A DNA stretch of 64,000 nucleotides from Fibrivirga algicola (GCF_011742925.1 NZ_WAEL01000001.1:434001-498000), one strand, 5' to 3'. Positions 1 through 9,167 are shown, numbered from the stretch's first letter. The notes: generated by a model not told the origin, from the letters alone. A program made the numbers and translations.

Positions 1-957
1 GGCGTATGAATCGGGAGTGCCCTGCGCAGGAATGTGGTACGCCTGCACTACGGCTGGCAGCGTAATGTTGTCGTAGATAGTGTCGCGTACCTCTTTCGTC
101 TGGGCCGGCTCTTTGATCGTTGGACGATAGATAGCCTTGGTGCCTTTCGGAATTTCGGCGAAGTACTTTGTTACCAGTGCTTTGGCCTGCTCAGGCTCAA
201 TGTCGCCGGCAATCGACAGAATGGCGTTGTTGGGTACGTAGAAGTCCTTATAGAATTGGCGGAACTCATCGATTGTGGCGGCGTTCAGGTGTTCGAGCGA
301 ACCGATAGGCGCCCACTGGTAAGGATGTTTCGTGTACGCATGTTTCAGTACCTCGGTGAAGATCGAGCCGTAGGGCTGGTTGTCGATCCGCTGGCGTTTT
401 TCTTCCTTGACAACTTCGCGCTGTGTCTCAACCCCTTTCTGATCGATTTTAGCGTGCAGCAACCGCTCTGACTCGAGGTACAGGCCCAACTCCAGTTTGT
501 TGGAGGGCATTACCTCGTAGTAGAACGTACGGTCCTGGCTGGTGTTGGCGTTCAATTGACCACCGTTCCCTTTGACGATCTTCATGTATTCGCCCCGCTT
601 GATGTTCTCGGACCCTTCGAACAGCAGGTGCTCAAAGAAATGAGCGAAACCAGTACGGGTTGTCTGTTCATTTTTAGACCCCACATGGTACATCATGGTT
701 ACAGCCACCAGTGGCGTGCTGTTATCCTGATGCAGAATAACATGGAGCCCATTGGGTAGGTCAAATTCCGTAAACTTAATGCGGGCTCCAGTAGCTGCCG
801 CCGCGGCGGATGTTACACCAGTAGATGCTGCGGCATTGGCGGCACCAGCCTTGACAGCGGCCTGTGCGGGCGAGGGTTTTGCCGCTTTCTTCGACTGGGC
901 CGGGGCCTGAACAGAGAGGCATGCACCAGCGGCCAGCAGCCATAAGGTTCGTTTCAT
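1..957 (-). CDS. M16 family zinc peptidase (insulinase/pitrilysin type), N-terminal part; C-terminus lies beyond the window
   Basis: The reverse strand is open from an ATG at 957 to base 1 (319 codons, no stop), so the gene is cut by the window start. The product begins with a signal peptide (Lys-Arg, hydrophobic core, APAQ-type cleavage near residue 21) and an Ala-rich linker to about residue 58. The M16 catalytic domain follows: the inverted zinc motif HFFEH at residues 106-110, and a glutamate-rich REVVKEEK segment about 75 residues later, where the third zinc ligand of this family sits. It is expected to be a periplasmic or outer-envelope peptidase that degrades peptides. Whether it carries the usual second, inactive M16 half cannot be seen. 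Family call is secure. Confidence 0.93.
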   Translation of the reverse strand, partial: MKRTLWLLAAGACLSVQAPAQSKKAAKPSPAQAAVKAGAANAAASTGVTSAAAAATGARIKFTEFDLPNGLHVILHQDNSTPLVAVTMMYHVGSKNEQTTRTGFAHFFEHLLFEGSENIKRGEYMKIVKGNGGQLNANTSQDRTFYYEVMPSNKLELGLYLESERLLHAKIDQKGVETQREVVKEEKRQRIDNQPYGSIFTEVLKHAYTKHPYQWAPIGSLEHLNAATIDEFRQFYKDFYVPNNAILSIAGDIEPEQAKALVTKYFAEIPKGTKAIYRPTIKEPAQTKEVRDTIYDNITLPAVVQAYHIPAQGTPDSYA

Positions 958-1013
958 AGATAATGGCTTTTCAGTTATTGATTCGAGTTGCCGGTTGGCA
1001 GACTATAAAAATA

Positions 1014-1048
1014 AAACCCAGATGTCACTTAGCGCAACGTCTGGGTTT
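1014..1048 (-). terminator. Rho-independent terminator of nhaD
   Basis: Arms at 1014-1025 and 1037-1048 pair over 12 bases with one G-U-type mismatch, loop of 11. Read on the minus strand the right place for the nhaD transcript, the hairpin is followed by a T-rich run (complement of 1003-1016). Confidence 0.75.
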
Positions 1049-1105
1049 AAGGATTACATGAAAGGAAACCAAAGCCAGTTGAACGGTCAGTTACCCTCAA
1101 CGTTG

Positions 1106-2404
1106 TTAGTTGAACAGCGCCATTTGGGCCAGGTACGTACCGGCCCCGGCAAGGTAACCTAGTAGGGCCAGCCAACTGATTTTTCGAAGATACCAGCCAA
1201 ATTCCAGCTTTTCCATCCCCATAACAGCCACCCCGGCCGCCGAACCAATAACCAGCACACTGCCACCTGTGCCAGCGCAGTAGGCCAGAAATTCCCACAG
1301 TTTATTATCGGTTGGGTACGTTTGCAGGTCATACATTCCCATGGTGGCCGCTACAATGGGTACGTTGTCGACCACGGCCGAAACCAGACCGATCAACAGC
1401 ACAATAACGTCCAGATTCCCCACCGATTCGTTTAGGTACGTTGCCATAGCACGCAGGCCACCCGTGGCTTCCAGCGCGCCAACGGCCAGCAGAATACCCA
1501 GGAAAAACAAGACGCTCGGCGTATCAATGTTTTGCAGCGCATAGGCCGGTGTCAACGGCTCGCGGGCGGCTTCATCTTTGTCTTTATGAATAATCTCCGA
1601 AGCCAGCCAGATAACACCCAGAGCCAGCATGACGCCCATGTAGGGCGGCAAGCCGGTCAGGGTTTTGAAAATGGGTACGAATAGCATGCCGCCGAGCCCA
1701 ATCGACAACATCAGACGGCGGTCGCGGCGGGCAATCTGATTAACATAGGGGCGGCTGGCCCCATCTTCGTCGGACGTGGCGACAAATGAGGTGCTGCCTG
1801 CCGGATAGCGAAAAGTTACGATCAGGAGTGGTACCAACAAAGCGACCGAACTGGGGAGCAATACAGTCTTGATGATGTTGGCCGTGGTGATCTGACCGCC
1901 AATCCAGAGCATGGTCGTCGTTACATCACCAATGGGTGACCAGGCTCCCCCGGCGTTGCAGGCAATGATGGTCATGCCGGCCATCAAGCGCCGCTGGTCG
2001 GGGTCACGGATAAGCTTACGCAGCACCGAGATCATCACAATGGCCGTGGTGAGGTTGTCGAGCAGGGCCGACAGGAAAAATGATAAGGCGCAGGTGATCC
2101 AGAGCAGCGTGCGGGTATTGCGGCTGGCAATCCGGTCAGTAATGAGCGTAAAGCCTTCGTGGGCATCAATCAATTCAACGATCGTCATGGCCCCAAGCAG
2201 GAAAAAAAGAATAGCGGCAATGTCGATCAGGTGGTGGCCTAATTGTTCGCCCACGACATGGTGATCAGGTTCCGATACCGCGTAAATTGTCCAGCAGAGT
2301 ACGCCGGTAATCAGGGCCGTGGCCGTTTTGTTAATGTGAATGACGTCTTCAAGTGTTATGAGCAGGTAGCCAATCAGGAAAACGAGTAGTAACGTAGTGA
2401 GCAT
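1106..2404 (-). CDS. nhaD: NhaD-type Na+/H+ antiporter
   Basis: A 432-residue very hydrophobic protein with about 12 membrane segments and an ATG start at 2404. It carries the signatures of the NhaD family: an early VIHINKTATAL loop, LLDNLTTAIVM around residue 115, a NAGGAWSPIGDVTTTMLW segment around residue 150, SAVVDNVPIVAATMGMYD near residue 340 and CAGTGGSVLVIGSAAG near residue 375. The two Asp-Asn pairs in membrane segments are the usual ion-binding type residues. It exchanges sodium for protons across the inner membrane for pH and salt tolerance. Length agrees with the family. It is monocistronic, ended by the hairpin at 1014-1048. Confidence 0.95.
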   Translation of the reverse strand: MLTTLLLVFLIGYLLITLEDVIHINKTATALITGVLCWTIYAVSEPDHHVVGEQLGHHLIDIAAILFFLLGAMTIVELIDAHEGFTLITDRIASRNTRTLLWITCALSFFLSALLDNLTTAIVMISVLRKLIRDPDQRRLMAGMTIIACNAGGAWSPIGDVTTTMLWIGGQITTANIIKTVLLPSSVALLVPLLIVTFRYPAGSTSFVATSDEDGASRPYVNQIARRDRRLMLSIGLGGMLFVPIFKTLTGLPPYMGVMLALGVIWLASEIIHKDKDEAAREPLTPAYALQNIDTPSVLFFLGILLAVGALEATGGLRAMATYLNESVGNLDVIVLLIGLVSAVVDNVPIVAATMGMYDLQTYPTDNKLWEFLAYCAGTGGSVLVIGSAAGVAVMGMEKLEFGWYLRKISWLALLGYLAGAGTYLAQMALFN

Positions 2405-2559
2405 GGTAACTGGAACAAAGGAGTACAGCCCAGGAGGCGCTTGACGAACGGTGAATTATTTGGCAATGTGCCCGCGTTTATTGAGTAACCTCTGGCTATA
2501 TGTGAAGGCAAGAGTACAACTCCTTTCTTAATTGACCACTGCTAACTGGTAATTGTTCA

Positions 2560-2865
2560 TTGATCCTTGTCATTCCCTGGTTGTGGGTCAATGGTATGAC
2601 CATCTGGCCATTTGTACTGGTACGAAGGCCCAACCCATCGGCCCGATTGCTCAACCATGAGCGAATTCACCTGCGCCAGCAACTCGAGCTGGGCGTTGTG
2701 CCTTTCTATCTATGGTACTTCGCCGAATATGGCTATTGGCGTCTCAAAGGTCGGGATCATTACGAGGCGTATCGGGCCATTTGTTTTGAGCGTGAGGCAT
2801 TTGATAACGACGACAACCTAACGTATCTCAACAAAAGACCAATCTGGGCGTTCTTAAAAGCGTAG
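2560..2865 (+). CDS. small protein with HERIH zinc-metallopeptidase-like motif, function unknown
   Basis: A 101-residue reading frame with a TTG start at 2560; an in-frame ATG at 2596 is the alternative. The notable feature is LNHERIHLRQQLEL near residues 32-45, an HExxH-like sequence of the kind that binds zinc in metallopeptidases, followed by an aromatic segment (FYLWYFAEYGYWRL) that could sit in or on the membrane, and a charged C-terminal third. Proteins of this shape are common, uncharacterised single-domain proteins in Bacteroidota. Whether it is a peptidase is an inference from the motif only. It lies on its own between nhaD and the AsmA-like gene. Confidence 0.75.
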   Translation: MILVIPWLWVNGMTIWPFVLVRRPNPSARLLNHERIHLRQQLELGVVPFYLWYFAEYGYWRLKGRDHYEAYRAICFEREAFDNDDNLTYLNKRPIWAFLKA

Positions 2866-2941
2866 TTAGCAGTACTCGCCGCACGCAGGTCGGGGGCGGT
2901 GAGCTACTACATCGTGCCAATCTCACTATACGCTCAACGTC

Positions 2942-4126
2942 TTGAAACGCTCTGTCAAAATTATCATTGCCATTGTGGCCCTGCTCGTTGTGGCCCGGCT
3001 TCTGTTGCCCTGGTTTGTACTCAGGTACGTTAATAAAACGCTGGCCGATATGGGTGACTATACCGGTCATGTCGACGATATCACTATTTCGCTGCTACGC
3101 GGAGCCTACCAGATTGAAGATCTGGTTATCAAAAAAGAAAACGGCAAGATTAAAGAGCCGTTTGTGAAAATTCCCCGGTCAGACTTGTCTATCGAATGGA
3201 AATCGTTGCTGAAAGGGCGCCTCGTCGGGGAGGTTGAGTGCTATAATCCGGAGCTGAACTTCTCATTCACCAACAATGAAAGCACGCGCCAGACTGGCGA
3301 AGGCGCTGACTGGACACAGGTAGTGACTGATCTGCTGCCAATTCAAATTAACCGGTTTGCTGTCATCAACGGCCGGGTCGATCTACTTAAGCTCTTCACC
3401 CAAGCTAATGCCGATCTGTCCTTGCTAAAGGTAAATGGCGAATTGCGCAACATTCGAAATGTCGAGGAGAAAGCCGGTAAGCTGCCCTCACCTGTTTGGT
3501 TGACGGGCGACGTACCCGGCTATGGCGGTAATATGCGGTTCGATGCCAATATGTACCTGTTGAAGGACGTGCCGGACTTTAATTACGACATGAAATTTAC
3601 GGATTTACAACTGGTAAAGCTGAATCCACTCGTACGCGAATACGCTAACCTGGACTTTGAAAAAGGAACTATGAGTGTGTTTTCGGAAATGGCGATGAAT
3701 GGTGGCAAGTTGAACGGCTACCTAAAACCGCTTACGAAAGACATGACCATTTTCCGGTTGAAAGAACCCGGCGAGAAACGCACTATTGGCCGATTCTTCA
3801 CGGAATTACTAGCTGAGGCGGGTTCGGAAGTGCTTGAAAATCAGAAACGGGATCAGGTAGCAACCCGCGTACCACTGACGGGTACTGTCGAAAATATTGA
3901 CACCCCGATTTGGCCTACATTGTTCGGCGTATTGCGCAATGCGTACGTACAGGCCTTCGAGCAGAAGTTCGACAATGACGTTACGTTTAAAGATGCGCTC
4001 CAGAGTTTCAAGGAAGATTTCAAAGAGAAACGGGCCGAGCGCAAAGCCGAACGGAAACAACGCCGTGCCGAACGAAAGGCTGAGCGCAAAGCCAAACGGG
4101 AAGCAAAGAAGCGGGAGAAAAACTAG
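2942..4126 (+). CDS. AsmA/DUF748-like envelope protein
   Basis: 394 residues, TTG start at 2942. One N-terminal membrane segment (residues 5-28, KIIIAIVALLVVARLLLPWF) anchors a large extracytoplasmic domain made of alternating beta-strand sequence, with the GAYQIEDLVIKK and LLKGRLVGEVECYNPEL segments typical of AsmA/DUF748 repeats. AsmA-like proteins act at the envelope, in lipid transport or outer-membrane maintenance. The last 45 residues are an extremely basic helix of KAERK/RAERK repeats, which is unusual and may bind acidic partners or the membrane. The fold assignment is by pattern and is moderately sure; a precise role cannot be given. Confidence 0.8.
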   Translation: MKRSVKIIIAIVALLVVARLLLPWFVLRYVNKTLADMGDYTGHVDDITISLLRGAYQIEDLVIKKENGKIKEPFVKIPRSDLSIEWKSLLKGRLVGEVECYNPELNFSFTNNESTRQTGEGADWTQVVTDLLPIQINRFAVINGRVDLLKLFTQANADLSLLKVNGELRNIRNVEEKAGKLPSPVWLTGDVPGYGGNMRFDANMYLLKDVPDFNYDMKFTDLQLVKLNPLVREYANLDFEKGTMSVFSEMAMNGGKLNGYLKPLTKDMTIFRLKEPGEKRTIGRFFTELLAEAGSEVLENQKRDQVATRVPLTGTVENIDTPIWPTLFGVLRNAYVQAFEQKFDNDVTFKDALQSFKEDFKEKRAERKAERKQRRAERKAERKAKREAKKREKN

Positions 4127-4186
4127 GTAAGGAGCCGCGGCTTGTTGAAACGTCAGCCAAACCGGCCATGCGTATCGCCTCATGCA

Positions 4187-5362
4187 TCAACCCTCCCCTG
4201 GCTTATGGCGAATAGTGCCTATAGCCATCAGGATAGCACTAAGGATTACGACAAGTGTCAGGATGCCTTCGCGGAAACCAGTAAGTTTAAGCGCTTGCGG
4301 AATATTGAGGTAGAGTAAGATCGTGATCAGGCCACGCGGGGCTATCCAATTGAGGGGGCGCCAGTCGCCGGGGTAAATAGCCCGCAGCAGGGGCCAGCGC
4401 ACCAGAAAGATGACAATCAGGAACAGCGCACTGACAATCAGCGCGTCGGTGTCGATGAGGGAGGAAAGGTTGGTGGCGTAGCCGAAGAGCAGGAAGAAAA
4501 ATGTCCGGACAATGAAAGCACCTTCAGCCGTAAGATTCTTGAACTGATCGAGTTCCTGCTCAAACAAGTCGCTCTTGAAGGTTCGGGCCAATCGACCACG
4601 AATAAACAATTCGTTGTTATTCAGGAATAACCCGAAGATCAGCACCAGCAGCAGCGAAGACAGTTCGTAGATATTGGCAATGGCGTAAACCAGCAGTAAC
4701 ACCGAAATGATGGGCAGAAACTTAACCGGATGGTTGATCCGACCGATCAGGTAAAGCAGTGCAAAACAGCATATCAGCGACACTACGCCCATTGTGAGGG
4801 TGTCGCGAATAAACCCAAATGTGGCCCCCAATACTGATATGTCGCTTTCGATCAGAAAGTTATACAGCATGATACTAATGATAGCCGCGAAGGAGGTCTC
4901 ATACGTAATAAATTCCCGCTTCTCGTGGGAGAGCGGTCGAACAGCCTGACCGGCAATGGAACTACTGACAATGCTGAACGGCAATGCATTGATCAGGCAT
5001 TTGTAATACGATTCGTCGAGAAGCAGAAAGAGCATCGTGGCAAGCACCAGCGTGGTCAGCACAATGGAGGCAAGGGCCATGAGGCCGGTTCGCCGCACCA
5101 GGCTAAGGCGCTCAGGCTGAATGTCGAGGTCAAGCCCACCTTCCAGCACGACCAGTATCAGCGACAACGTACCCAGTGTAGACAGCGTCGGCGATACGTA
5201 GGGCACCTGAATGTTGAACGAGTTGGTCAGCAGGCGGAGCAAGACACCCATGAGCAGCAGCAGCAGGATAGGCGGCGTTCGAAACCGACTGCTCAACAGG
5301 TCGAACCCGTACGATACCAGCACAGCGGTGCTCAGGGCAATGATCAGGTAAGAGGTGTTCAT
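4187..5362 (-). CDS. cation:proton antiporter (CPA family, Na+/H+ exchanger domain)
   Basis: A hydrophobic protein of 391 residues when started at the ATG at 5362; a longer frame to 5401 would overlap the divergent epimerase start, so the shorter start is preferred. About 11-12 membrane segments are visible, with the exchanger-type beginnings STLGTLSLILVVLEGGLDL (residues ~65-83) and a conserved SSSIAGQAV segment in the middle. These are hallmarks of monovalent cation/proton antiporters of the CPA group. It has no C-terminal TrkA-N or TrkA-C regulatory domain, so it is a minimal exchanger. It converges with the AsmA-like gene and is divergent from the epimerase, 37 bases away. Confidence 0.88.
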   Translation of the reverse strand: MNTSYLIIALSTAVLVSYGFDLLSSRFRTPPILLLLLMGVLLRLLTNSFNIQVPYVSPTLSTLGTLSLILVVLEGGLDLDIQPERLSLVRRTGLMALASIVLTTLVLATMLFLLLDESYYKCLINALPFSIVSSSIAGQAVRPLSHEKREFITYETSFAAIISIMLYNFLIESDISVLGATFGFIRDTLTMGVVSLICCFALLYLIGRINHPVKFLPIISVLLLVYAIANIYELSSLLLVLIFGLFLNNNELFIRGRLARTFKSDLFEQELDQFKNLTAEGAFIVRTFFFLLFGYATNLSSLIDTDALIVSALFLIVIFLVRWPLLRAIYPGDWRPLNWIAPRGLITILLYLNIPQALKLTGFREGILTLVVILSAILMAIGTIRHKPGEG

Positions 5363-5399
5363 GAATGGCAAGTTAGGCCCGATTGCGTAATTTGACGGC

Positions 5400-6455
5400 A
5401 TGGAATTGTTGCTACACCGATTCGACCTTCGTCTGCGTCACACATTCACCATCGCCCACGACAGCCGTGACGTACAGGAAACGCTGGTTGTTGAACTTCG
5501 GGATGGAGATCTTAGTGGCTTCGGCGAAGCGACCGCCAATGCTTACTACGGCATCACGATTGACCGTATGATCACTGACCTGGGCCAGCTTCGCCCTCAG
5601 ATTGAGGCTGGTGACTGGGCCTCGGCTGAAGCACTTTGGGCACAGTTGCACGATTCGCTGAAGACAAATCCGTTTGCTCAATGTGCTCTCGACGAAGCCG
5701 CCCACGACCTGATGGCGAAGCGGGCCGGAAAGCCGCTGTATGTGCATTGGGGACTCTCCATTGGCCAGATTCCGCTCACTAACTTCACTATTGGCCTCGA
5801 TACACCAGAAGTGATGCTTAGCAAGATGCAGGAAATGCCGTGGCCGTTATACAAAATCAAACTGGGGCGTGGTGACGATGACCTGGCGCTGCTTCGGCTG
5901 CTCCGGCACCAAGCCGATGCTCGCTTAGCTGAGCGTGACTGGACGCCGCCCGGTCCTGTTCGCTTTCGGGTTGATGCGAATTGTGGCTGGACCGCCGACC
6001 AAACCCTGGCCTATGCGCCAACGTTAATTGATCTGGGCGTAGAATTTATTGAACAGCCACTCCCTGCCGACGACTGGGCTGGAATGGCCCGGCTGCGCGC
6101 CGACAGCCCACTGCCAATCATGGCCGATGAAAGCTGTATTACGGAGGCGGACGTGGCCCGATGTGCCGATTATTTCCACGGTATCAACATTAAATTAACC
6201 AAGTGTGGCGGTCTCACTCCAGCCCGGCGCATGATTGCTGACGCCCGGCAACGGGAGTTACGCGTGATGGTTGGGTGCATGACCGAATCGAGTGTGGGGA
6301 TTTCGGCCATCGCGCATTTGCTACCCTTACTTGATTACGTAGATATGGACGGCTCCCTACTCATTACGAATGACCCTGCCACCGGCGTTACTTTCGACTA
6401 CGGTCAGGTACGTTACGCTGCCGAAAATGGGACGGGTGCGGCCTTGGTAGGCTAA
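5400..6455 (+). CDS. dipeptide epimerase (L-Ala-D/L-Glu epimerase type, enolase superfamily)
   Basis: 351 residues, ATG at 5400. The muconate-lactonizing/epimerase architecture is intact: capping domain to about residue 125, then a barrel with the KIK catalytic pair (Lys152, Lys154), metal ligands Asp192 (VDANCGW), Glu218 (EQPLP) and Asp243 (ADESC), and the opposite-face KLTK lysine near 265-268. These are the residues that swap the alpha-proton of the second residue in Ala-Glu type dipeptides, a step in murein peptide recycling. Exact substrate cannot be read from sequence. The PLP enzyme gene follows after 37 bases on the same strand, so the two are probably co-transcribed. Confidence 0.93.
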   Translation: MELLLHRFDLRLRHTFTIAHDSRDVQETLVVELRDGDLSGFGEATANAYYGITIDRMITDLGQLRPQIEAGDWASAEALWAQLHDSLKTNPFAQCALDEAAHDLMAKRAGKPLYVHWGLSIGQIPLTNFTIGLDTPEVMLSKMQEMPWPLYKIKLGRGDDDLALLRLLRHQADARLAERDWTPPGPVRFRVDANCGWTADQTLAYAPTLIDLGVEFIEQPLPADDWAGMARLRADSPLPIMADESCITEADVARCADYFHGINIKLTKCGGLTPARRMIADARQRELRVMVGCMTESSVGISAIAHLLPLLDYVDMDGSLLITNDPATGVTFDYGQVRYAAENGTGAALVG

Positions 6456-6492
6456 CAGCAAAGTAAAGTTGAGACAGTAATAGACAGCGTTT

Positions 6493-7539
6493 GTGAATCA
6501 ATTCGTTACAGTCGATCAGTTGCCTGGCCGGACTATCCGGCATGAAGGGCGCGAATACCTTTTTTTCTCGGGAACCTCGTATCTCGGTATGGCCCAGAAT
6601 CGGGCTATGCAGGAATTACTAGCCGAAGGGGTGTCGCGCTATGGCCTCCAGTTTGGGTCGTCGCGAAACGGAAATCTACAATTACAGGTGTTTGCTGAGG
6701 CCGAGGCGAAATTAGCCAAATCGGTAGGAGCACCGGCTGCGCTGACGGTGTCGTCGGGTATGCTGGCCGGGCAGGTCGTTGTCGATTGGCTGGCTGGCAG
6801 AGTTGGCCCAAATGCCGCTGGCTATCAAGCTCTCGGAACCCACCCGGCATTATGGCACCCCTTGCTGACGGCATCTGTGAATTGGTCGGCTGGCGAGAAC
6901 AAAACTCGCTGCCCAGCCTATATTCTCTCCAATTCGGTCGATGCCATCCGGTCAGAAACATACTCGTTCGACTGGTTGACTACGTTGCCTGCCAACCAAC
7001 CCTGCTATCTGGTAGTCGATGATTCGCACGGGATAGGCGTGTTGAATGGTGGCCGGGGCATCTGGACGCAGTTGACCGCTAAACTTCAGCACCACCCGCA
7101 GGTGCGGCTGATTGTTACGGCTTCTCTTGCCAAAGCAATGGGTTTACCGGCCGGGGTTGTTTTTAGCGATGCGGATACGTTGGCCAGCTTACGACAAACA
7201 GCTTATTTCGGTGCGTGTTCGCCCATGCCCCCTGCCTATGCGCACGCATACCTGAGTGCCGACGCGCTATATGCCGAAGCATACACGCAATTGACCAGCA
7301 ATGTAGCACAGGCTCAGGAGCGGCTTAGTAGCACCGGCCTGTTTAGACAAGCAGCAGGATACCCGGTTTTTTACACTGATCGTGACGAATTAGCGCCTTA
7401 TCTGCTCAAAAAGGGTATTTTCGTCTATTCATTCGCTTATCCTACCGCCGCCGATAAAGCCAATACACGGGTCGTTATTAGTGCCTATCACCAGCCCGAG
7501 GATATAAACACCCTGGCTGATGTACTGCTACACTACTAA
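6493..7539 (+). CDS. PLP-dependent alpha-oxoamine synthase-like enzyme (BioF/KBL fold)
   Basis: 348 residues with a GTG start at 6493. The fold-type I PLP enzyme core is visible: FSGTSYLGM near residue 25, SSGMLAGQ (residues 87-94) for cofactor phosphate contact, VVDDSHGIG (174-182) with the aspartate that holds the pyridine nitrogen, and SLAKAMG with the Schiff-base lysine at 214. This arrangement is that of 8-amino-7-oxononanoate synthase and 2-amino-3-ketobutyrate CoA ligase. It is some 40 residues shorter than BioF, mainly at the N-terminus, and stands next to a dipeptide epimerase rather than biotin genes, so it should not be named bioF. True substrates unknown. Confidence 0.85.
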   Translation: MNQFVTVDQLPGRTIRHEGREYLFFSGTSYLGMAQNRAMQELLAEGVSRYGLQFGSSRNGNLQLQVFAEAEAKLAKSVGAPAALTVSSGMLAGQVVVDWLAGRVGPNAAGYQALGTHPALWHPLLTASVNWSAGENKTRCPAYILSNSVDAIRSETYSFDWLTTLPANQPCYLVVDDSHGIGVLNGGRGIWTQLTAKLQHHPQVRLIVTASLAKAMGLPAGVVFSDADTLASLRQTAYFGACSPMPPAYAHAYLSADALYAEAYTQLTSNVAQAQERLSSTGLFRQAAGYPVFYTDRDELAPYLLKKGIFVYSFAYPTAADKANTRVVISAYHQPEDINTLADVLLHY

Positions 7540-7672
7540 AGCAGACAACGCCGCAAAGAGTATCTGTGAGTGCGTTAATGAATTATTTGGTTAATTTATT
7601 GACCGTTGTGTATGGAATAAAGGCTGTTTCGTTATCAAAGAAAAAATAGCTGATAAACCCTTGTCGAACGCT

Positions 7673-8203
7673 ATGAAAACACTTTCTCCTGCCCAGATAG
7701 ATAACCTTCGTACTCACCTGTATAAGTCGGGTGCTACGCCTTCGCAAGCTGCGTCTCTACTGCCTCTGTTTGGTCAGGAAGTGGAGCATTTTATGTGGAT
7801 AGGGCTGCCGTATGAGGCTGCCCTCGATAAAGTGCACCTTGAAGCAGAATACAATCCCGTACAATACCTGCGCGAGAAGCACGCCAACGCCCTGGTCACG
7901 TCAGATGAAACGCTGAATGAGCTGGATCTTGATGAAATTGTCTTTGCCAATCGAAATAAGAGTTATGGTGCTTACGATCTGCGAAAGGCGTATAATCGGG
8001 CTGTAGTGAATGCCTTGCTGATGACGCTCGGTATTGCTTTGATGGTTTTAGCAGCTATGGAAGCCTATCAGCAAGGAAAATGGGTGTATGCAAGTTGGGG
8101 TGGTGGTGCCTGGATCGCAGGTATTTTTCTGGTTGCTTTTGCCGGTTTTCGGTTCTATATCGAGCGTATTACGCTGACTATGAAGGACGAACAGGGAATC
8201 TAA
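7673..8203 (+). CDS. membrane protein with a TonB N-terminal-like motif, function unknown
   Basis: 176 residues from the ATG at 7673; the longer frame to 7661 needs a TTG. An acidic cytoplasmic part of about 95 residues is followed by DEIVFANRNKSYGAYDLRK, a sequence very like the segment that precedes the membrane helix of Bacteroidota TonB energy transducers. Two membrane helices follow (about residues 110-132 and 145-163). The periplasmic Pro-rich spacer and TonB C-terminal domain are absent, so this is not a working TonB. It may couple to or mimic the ExbD/TonB system; that is inference. The next gene begins 37 bases downstream. Confidence 0.78.
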   Translation: MKTLSPAQIDNLRTHLYKSGATPSQAASLLPLFGQEVEHFMWIGLPYEAALDKVHLEAEYNPVQYLREKHANALVTSDETLNELDLDEIVFANRNKSYGAYDLRKAYNRAVVNALLMTLGIALMVLAAMEAYQQGKWVYASWGGGAWIAGIFLVAFAGFRFYIERITLTMKDEQGI

Positions 8204-8223
8204 ATTCGTGCAGGGCACTATTT

Positions 8224-8259
8224 CTACTTGGTGACGCGTTATGTCTATTCACCAAGTAG
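8224..8259 (+). promoter_or_regulatory. hairpin enclosing the transglycosylase start codon
   Basis: Arms 8224-8234 and 8249-8259 are perfect 11-base inverted repeats; the ATG at 8241 lies in the 14-base loop. It may end the upstream transcript or fold over the start codon of the next gene. If the TTG at 8268 is the true start, the hairpin sits just upstream of it. Confidence 0.5.
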
Positions 8260-9062
8260 AGTATGTTTTGATTAAACGAGTTGGTTTTTCCTTGCTGATG
8301 GCATTTGCCCGGCCCGCTGCCGTGGCAGCCACGAACATCACCACTGCGCCTGTTGCGCCTAAAGAAAACACCCGGGATCAACCCAGCTTACTGGTTGTTA
8401 ATAACCCAGCTACTACGTTAACCGGCCCTGCGTGGCCAGATGGAAGCAGCCTGCTGCCTATCGAAACCGACTTTCCACTTCTGGATGTCAATTTTTGTGG
8501 TGAATCGATGCCATTCGATCAGGCTGACGTTGTCTCGCGCTGGAAACACGTCTTCACGTTGTTCCGGCCACAGTCGCCTAAGATAGACGCCTTGCAGAAA
8601 CGGGCTAATGCCTTTTTCCCAATGGTTGATTCTACGTTGGCAGCCTACGATATACCTGCCGATTTTCGGTATATACCGCTGGCTGAAAGTGGATTGAGCC
8701 CACATGCAGTGTCGCCGAAGGGAGCAGGCGGATATTGGCAGTTGATGCCTGCTACTGCTCGGGAATTAGGCCTGAAAGTTGGTGGAAAACGTGACGAACG
8801 TTTCAACGCCCAGAAAGCGACCGTGGCTGCCTGCAAATACCTGCGGAAGCTATACACTCAATTTGGGTCCTGGTCGTTGGTTGCCGCGGCCTACAACGTG
8901 GGGCCTGGGTACGTGAAACGGCAATTGCAAAAACAGGCCAGCCGGGATTATTACCAGTTAGCCTTACCCCGCGAAACCAGATACTACTTGTTTCGGGTAC
9001 TTGTTTATAAGGAAATGCTCTCACGGCCAACTGATTACACGGCTTTTTTGTCAGGCGTATAG
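8241..9062 (+). CDS. lytic transglycosylase, SLT family 1 domain
   Basis: 273 residues from ATG 8241; a TTG at 8268 would give a tidier signal peptide (IKRVGFSLLMAFARPAAVAA). After a low-complexity linker the catalytic domain starts near residue 135: RYIPLAESGL with the catalytic Glu149, GAGGYWQLMP (162-170) and AAYNVGPG near residue 228 are the three SLT motifs shared with MltD/Slt70. The enzyme cleaves the glycan strand of peptidoglycan in the periplasm, forming anhydro-muropeptides. There are no LysM repeats, so wall binding must come from the catalytic domain itself. It converges on the lipoprotein gene at 9168, with a strong hairpin between. Confidence 0.92.
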   Translation: MSIHQVEYVLIKRVGFSLLMAFARPAAVAATNITTAPVAPKENTRDQPSLLVVNNPATTLTGPAWPDGSSLLPIETDFPLLDVNFCGESMPFDQADVVSRWKHVFTLFRPQSPKIDALQKRANAFFPMVDSTLAAYDIPADFRYIPLAESGLSPHAVSPKGAGGYWQLMPATARELGLKVGGKRDERFNAQKATVAACKYLRKLYTQFGSWSLVAAAYNVGPGYVKRQLQKQASRDYYQLALPRETRYYLFRVLVYKEMLSRPTDYTAFLSGV

Positions 9063-9100
9063 AATTACCTGCACCTTGATTCGCCCAAGCAATCATAGCA

Positions 9101-9145
9101 ATGGCCCCCAATCAGAAATCAAGTATGTTTCTGATTGGGGGCCAT
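9101..9145. terminator. bidirectional terminator hairpin
   Basis: Perfect 18-base inverted repeat (9101-9118 with 9128-9145), loop of 9, placed between two convergent genes. It lacks a long T-tract, but its GC-rich stem and position support termination from both sides. Confidence 0.8.
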
Positions 9146-9167
9146 TGCCGTATAGGTCAGTTCAACC

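Noticed and set aside
6493-7539. Naming the PLP enzyme bioF or kbl
   Set aside because: It is about 40 residues short and is not beside biotin or threonine genes, so the substrate is unsettled.
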